Source: Bog-473 sp963755495
GTDB lineage: Bacteria > Actinomycetota > Acidimicrobiia > Acidimicrobiales > RAAP-2
Assembly: GCA_963755495.1 (NCBI GenBank)
Contig: CAVWJS010000002.1
Coordinates: 442,364 to 506,363, forward strand
Direction: 5' to 3'
DNA: 64,000 nucleotides
Shown here: one piece after another, positions 60,595 through 64,000 of the stretch
How the letters are laid out: each line of letters opens with the position of its first letter
Position numbering within the stretch: position 1 is the stretch's first letter
Translations under genes and position numbers: made by a program
The notes under the pieces: model-generated
What the model was told of the DNA's origin: nothing
Seen by the model: only the letters and a program-made list of their open reading frames with translations
Databases searched by the model: none

Positions 60595-61292
60595 TCAACT
60601 TTGGGTCCGAATACCTCGGCGACCCGGCGGCAGCACAAGCCTGCTGCCGCCGCCGTGGACCGCTCCGACCGGCGCAGGCAACTTCGGGGTGACGAGCGCG
60701 CCGCCGCCCGGGTGGACCGATGTCGAGTAGATGTCGACGAAGAGCGCGTCGAGGTCAGTGGGCGTCGTGTGTCCTTCGTGCCGAATGCCGTCACGAATTC
60801 GCCGACTGTCACACCGGTGGCCGCCGTCTTGCCGCTGAAGTACAGCGTGCTCGACGAAATGACCGCATCTCGCGTCGTGCCCTTTGGTCCCCCGAGGGTG
60901 ATGCTCGTGCTGTTGACATTCAGCACATTGCCGCTGACGCGGTCGAGGATCACGGTCACATGCACCGCGGTAGGAGTCGCATCGCACGGATCCAGCGCGA
61001 CGACTACATCTTGTCCCACGCTCACTCCAGTGGGCGCAACCGTAGTTCCGATCTCAGCGAAGCTCGTGGTCGACGTGGTGTCGATCGTCTTGGTCGCCCC
61101 TTTGTGCGTGGTGACGGTGAAGCTGTTCACGCCCAGTGTGGCGACGACACCTTGTAGTGCGTGATGCTGTGCCGGCGTCGAAGCATCGGTTGCGTCATGC
61201 GCATCTGCCGTGCCTTCAGCGAGCAACGCGCCGCCGCCCAGTACGGATAGTGATACTCCTGTGTTCAAGATCCTACGTTTCCACTGTTGCAT
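60595..61292 (-). CDS. Secreted DUF5666-like protein (two-base frameshift near C-terminus)
   Basis: ATG 61292 is set by AGGAGG. The N-terminus is a signal peptide (RRILNTGVSLSVLGGGALLA) with an ADAHDA-like cleavage region. Beta strands follow (LQGVVATLGVNSFTVTTHKGATKTID, VSVGQDVVVAL, VTVILDRVSGNVLNVNSTSITLGG), like DUF5666/OB-fold repeats. Removing a duplicated AC near 60768 restores GTKDTTTPTDLDALFVDIYS and a 231-residue protein. In the uncorrected frame it would run to 60552. It is divergent from the sigma-factor gene. Confidence 0.65.
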
Positions 61293-61427
61293 GTGTACCT
61301 CCTGGTAAGCCTCGGACATGCGGGAATCGGCCGTGTGTCGTTCGAAGCCTGGGTCCGTCGACCGAGCGTTCTTTCTGCTCTGTCATAAGTAACATCGCCC
61401 CTGGCGTCCGACCGTTACCGGAAATAT

Positions 61428-62078
61428 GTGAATTCATTGACCGATCCTCTGCGCCAAAATTTTGTAACAGCGGTGGTGGTCGAGCGAAGTGAGGATCGTG
61501 TCATCTCTGCACCTTCTGACTCTGCCCTCGCCGAGCTGCGGCTTCGGTTCAGTGCCGCGTGCGATGGCGACGGTGCGGCGTGGGAAGCGCTTTACCGGTC
61601 CATCTATCCGCGCTTGCGGGCCTACTTCGTCCGCCGCGTCGGGGCCGAGCACGCCGACGACGGCGTCAGTGAGACCATGACGAGGGCAGTGGCCTCCATC
61701 CATCGGTTCCAATGGAGCGACGCCGGCTTCGACGGTTGGGTATTCGGCATTGCGCGGCACGTCTCGGTCGACCACCACCGCCGACTCGACCGGGTGCGCC
61801 GCTATCGCCACGTCGGGCGTCTGTTCCCCGGAGGAAAATTCGACGGGAGGGAGCCCGTCGATCATGACCTGATCGTCGGCGACGATCAGACACGTATCCG
61901 TCAGCTCTTCATGCAATTGAGCCCCGCAGAGCAAGAAGTGCTTGAGTTGCGCGTCATCGCTGGTTTGTCCGCCGAGCAAGTCGGTGAAGTGCTCGGGCGC
62001 ACCCAAGGCGCAGTGCGTAAGGCCCAATCGCGCGCGCTGGCGCATCTGCGTGAGCTTATGGAGAAGCACGATGGATAG
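61428..62078 (+). CDS. ECF-type RNA polymerase sigma factor
   Basis: 216 residues. Sigma-2 reads WEALYRSIYPRLRAYFVRRVGAEHADDGVSETMTRAVASIHRF, GWVFGIARHVSVDHHRR is region 2.4, and sigma-4 is LSPAEQEVLELRVIAGLSAEQVGEVLGRTQGAVRKAQSRALAHLRELM with a clear HTH. The start codon is uncertain: GTG 61428 gives a ~30-residue extension before the sigma-2 core. Its end overlaps the membrane-protein gene by 8 bases, the standard sigma/anti-sigma arrangement. Confidence 0.88.
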   Translation: MNSLTDPLRQNFVTAVVVERSEDRVISAPSDSALAELRLRFSAACDGDGAAWEALYRSIYPRLRAYFVRRVGAEHADDGVSETMTRAVASIHRFQWSDAGFDGWVFGIARHVSVDHHRRLDRVRRYRHVGRLFPGGKFDGREPVDHDLIVGDDQTRIRQLFMQLSPAEQEVLELRVIAGLSAEQVGEVLGRTQGAVRKAQSRALAHLRELMEKHDG

Positions 62079-63066
62079 GCCCGACAGTGGCGGAAGCGAC
62101 GAGGAGCTCATGAGGCGGCTGGCGGCGTCGTTCCCCGTTGAGCAGATCGAACCGGATTCCTCCTCACTCCGCCACCTGTCGGTCGCCGTGGGACAGCTGC
62201 ACCGACCGGCGACGCACGCGCTCGCAGGGATCACCCGACGTCGGACCGATCGCACACCGCTCCCGCGGCGGCTCAGCCCTGTGGTGGCCATCGGCTCGGT
62301 GGTCGGAGCACTCGCCCTCGGGACAGGAATCTCTTACGCGATCGGCGTCCCCATCCCGGCCGCCGTGCGTTCGGTGGCGCGTACCGTGGGACTGGCCCCG
62401 GCCGCACCGACGCCGGCAACTCTCGGTCCAGCCGTGACGGCGGCAGGACAGGCGGAGGTCACGCTGCATCAGGCGCTGACGAACGCGAATTCGTCGCCGG
62501 CCGAGATATCCCGCGACACGTCGGAGCTCGCCCATCGGCTGGCACAGGTCGGCGGCGACCATTCCTCCGGCGCCCAACGCGTCAGTGCGCGTGGGCATCA
62601 TCTCTTAATCGAGCCTTGCCCGTTGTTGACGGGGACGTCGCCGACGGGCGACAACTCGCCCTCGACGCAAAACGTCTGTGCCGCTCTCGGGCGCCGGGGC
62701 GCGTCTGGCAATGCCAGCAACTCACAAAGTGGTGCGTCCGGTGGGCAGCCCACGAGCACCGACACGACGACGCCGTCCGGCGGACTCGGAGATGCGGGCA
62801 AGGGCGAAGGTGAAGGTGGAGCTACGAACGGCGGGACGGCTCACACGGAGCCAGGTGGAGGCAGTACGCAGGGAAGCTCCCGTGGCGGAGTCCCATCGGG
62901 AGCATCCAAGGGAACATCGGGCAGCTCGTCTGACCAGGGCCACACGACTGACGGCGGGACGTCTGGTCAACCCCACTCCACCTCAACTGGGACATCGGTA
63001 GCTGGCTCGGGCTCCAACGGCAACGCCACATCCTCTAAGAGCGGCTCCGTAGACGGTCGAGAATAA
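62071..63066 (+). CDS. Membrane protein, putative anti-sigma partner with Ser/Gly/Thr-rich tail
   Basis: 331 residues from ATG 62071. A cytoplasmic ~65 residues (DEELMRRLAASFPVEQIEPD) precede one membrane segment (SPVVAIGSVVGALALGTGISYAIG). Then come a helical stretch (EVTLHQALTNANSSPAEISRDTSELAHRLAQ), a Cys pair (EPCPLLTG and QNVCAALG), and a ~130-residue low-complexity Ser/Gly/Thr tail outside the cell. The overlap with the sigma gene suggests an anti-sigma role, but no HxxxCxxC zinc motif is seen. Confidence 0.65.
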   Translation: MDRPDSGGSDEELMRRLAASFPVEQIEPDSSSLRHLSVAVGQLHRPATHALAGITRRRTDRTPLPRRLSPVVAIGSVVGALALGTGISYAIGVPIPAAVRSVARTVGLAPAAPTPATLGPAVTAAGQAEVTLHQALTNANSSPAEISRDTSELAHRLAQVGGDHSSGAQRVSARGHHLLIEPCPLLTGTSPTGDNSPSTQNVCAALGRRGASGNASNSQSGASGGQPTSTDTTTPSGGLGDAGKGEGEGGATNGGTAHTEPGGGSTQGSSRGGVPSGASKGTSGSSSDQGHTTDGGTSGQPHSTSTGTSVAGSGSNGNATSSKSGSVDGRE

Positions 63067-63292
63067 CGAACGTCCCGGGGCCAGGCTGGGGGTCCGACCT
63101 CGAGATGACGCGACAGCCCTGTGGAGAGCTCGTGGGCAACGTCAGCCGAAGTACGCCACAAGATTGGGATGTCGCCTCCGTAGTCCCTAGCACCTGATTG
63201 TTTGAGTTGCTCTTTGGCGAGGGGGGGTTTCGTCGGTCACATTCGGGCTAACGTTCTCTGCGGTGGGTGATGAAGTTCGCCGGGCAGACCGC

Positions 63293-63838
63293 ATGTCCCT
63301 CTTGGTGCTCGTCTCGGGCCTCCCTGGAACAGGAAAGTCATCAGTGGCCGACGTGATCTCCAAAGAGCTTCAGGTCCCTGTCCTCGCGCACGATTGGACC
63401 ATGAGCGCTCTGAGGCCGTACCCAGAAATCCAAACGGTCCTCGACGAGATGGAGCCATCGGGCCACAGGGTCGTGGGATGGTCCATTTTGACCGCTCTGG
63501 CTCAATCCCAGCTCAGAGCAGGCAGATCGGTTGTACTTGATGGGGTGGCGCGGAACACGGAGATAGCTCGGTGTCGAGAGATTGCAATGGAAGAGAGAGG
63601 GACCTTTGTCCTGATCGCGACTCACTGCAGCGACAAGGAAATACATCGGTCTCGTGTCGAGGGGAGACAGCGGTCCATCCCAAACTGGTATGAGCTTACC
63701 TGGGACTCTGTTCTGCAATCACGAGAGTCATGGGATGATCCCGAAGGAGCTGATCTCAGGGTCGACGGTGCTGACCAGTGGGATCACAACCTCACCGAAG
63801 TCCTCGCCCTCTTGTCGTCACTTTTCGATCACGACTGA
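63293..63838 (+). CDS. P-loop kinase-like AAA family protein
   Basis: 181 residues from ATG 63293 (GTG 63263 adds 10 residues). Walker A is VLVSGLPGTGKSSVADVI, directly at the N-terminus. HDWTMSALRPYPEIQTVL, RAGRSVVLDGVARNTEIARCREIA (Walker B-like D-G) and FVLIATHCSDKEIHRSRVEGRQRSIPNW (lid with Arg) match the zeta-toxin/chloramphenicol-phosphotransferase-like small-molecule kinases. The substrate is unknown. The last 160 bases of the window after it hold nothing recognisable. Confidence 0.75.
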   Translation: MSLLVLVSGLPGTGKSSVADVISKELQVPVLAHDWTMSALRPYPEIQTVLDEMEPSGHRVVGWSILTALAQSQLRAGRSVVLDGVARNTEIARCREIAMEERGTFVLIATHCSDKEIHRSRVEGRQRSIPNWYELTWDSVLQSRESWDDPEGADLRVDGADQWDHNLTEVLALLSSLFDHD

Positions 63839-64000
63839 AGGGCAACGTCGTCCACCCGTCCTTTTCCAACCTGATGGCGGCGATTTTGGGTGCGAGCTCG
63901 TATTGCCCAATAATTCCGTCTGGGGCCATCGGCAATGCCGATCCTGTGTGGCCTCAGCGGGATCGAAGTGCTCAAAGCTGCCCTGTATTGCCCTTTCCCG

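Overview
The window looks like a chromosome segment of a high-GC actinobacterium, most likely from the Acidimicrobiia. This is an inference from content: an HspR-type dnaK-grpE-dnaJ-hspR-clpB operon, a GlnR-type box before amtB-glnK, PPOX/F420-type flavoproteins, an EtfD-like Fe-S membrane oxidoreductase, many GTG starts, and a secreted protein with the 42-residue 'GYWLVASDGG' repeat. No phage, plasmid or CRISPR array is visible.

Layout. 0-8 kb: catabolic or accessory genes (EthD-like, PhyH dioxygenase, PRISE-type reductase), a LexA-boxed dinB, a frameshifted TM0106-type RecB-like nuclease/helicase, and tRNA-Gly(CCC). 8-15.8 kb: EtfD-like protein, alpha/beta hydrolase, PPOX protein, frameshifted aquaporin, a cNMP-binding protein preceded by the decayed end of a second aquaporin, a TPR protein, an IS630 remnant and two membrane proteins. 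15.8-18.3 kb: nitrogen module (GlnR box, amtB, glnK). 18.3-20.8 kb: gpmA, sterol-desaturase-like protein, PF03640 secreted protein. 21.1-27.6 kb: chaperone operon. 27.7-28.9 kb: repeat protein. 29.1-41.9 kb: a nearly complete purine cluster (purA-D-B-C-S-Q, a short insert, purL-F-M) ending in pyrE. 41.9-45.6 kb: xylose/ribose-type ABC importer with an intercistronic hairpin and a palindromic upstream site. 46-52 kb: DUF1028 protein, two DHA2-type MFS exporters, HxlR regulator, cysteine dioxygenase plus rhodanese. 52-56.6 kb: SEC-C methionine aminopeptidase, truncated haemoglobin coupled to a penicillin-binding protein, PPOX protein, thioesterase. 56.7-58 kb: nickel/cobalt permease behind a Nur-like site. 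58-64 kb: acetyltransferase, RibD-like reductase, methyltransferase, DUF5666 protein, ECF sigma with its membrane partner, and a small P-loop kinase.

The most striking non-genic structure is at 30382-30481. Five tandem 17-bp copies of the purD start region form a chain of 6-codon mini-ORFs, each stop overlapping the next ATG, ending at the true purD start. Several regulatory sites can be read directly: an SOS box at dinB, a four-half-site GlnR box at amtB, a Nur-like box over the NiCoT promoter, and a 21-bp palindrome before the sugar-binding protein.

About ten genes carry one- or two-base frameshifts, several in short homopolymers and some in normally conserved genes (amtB, glnK). The purine and chaperone clusters are clean. 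Some of these frameshifts may be sequence errors rather than real decay.
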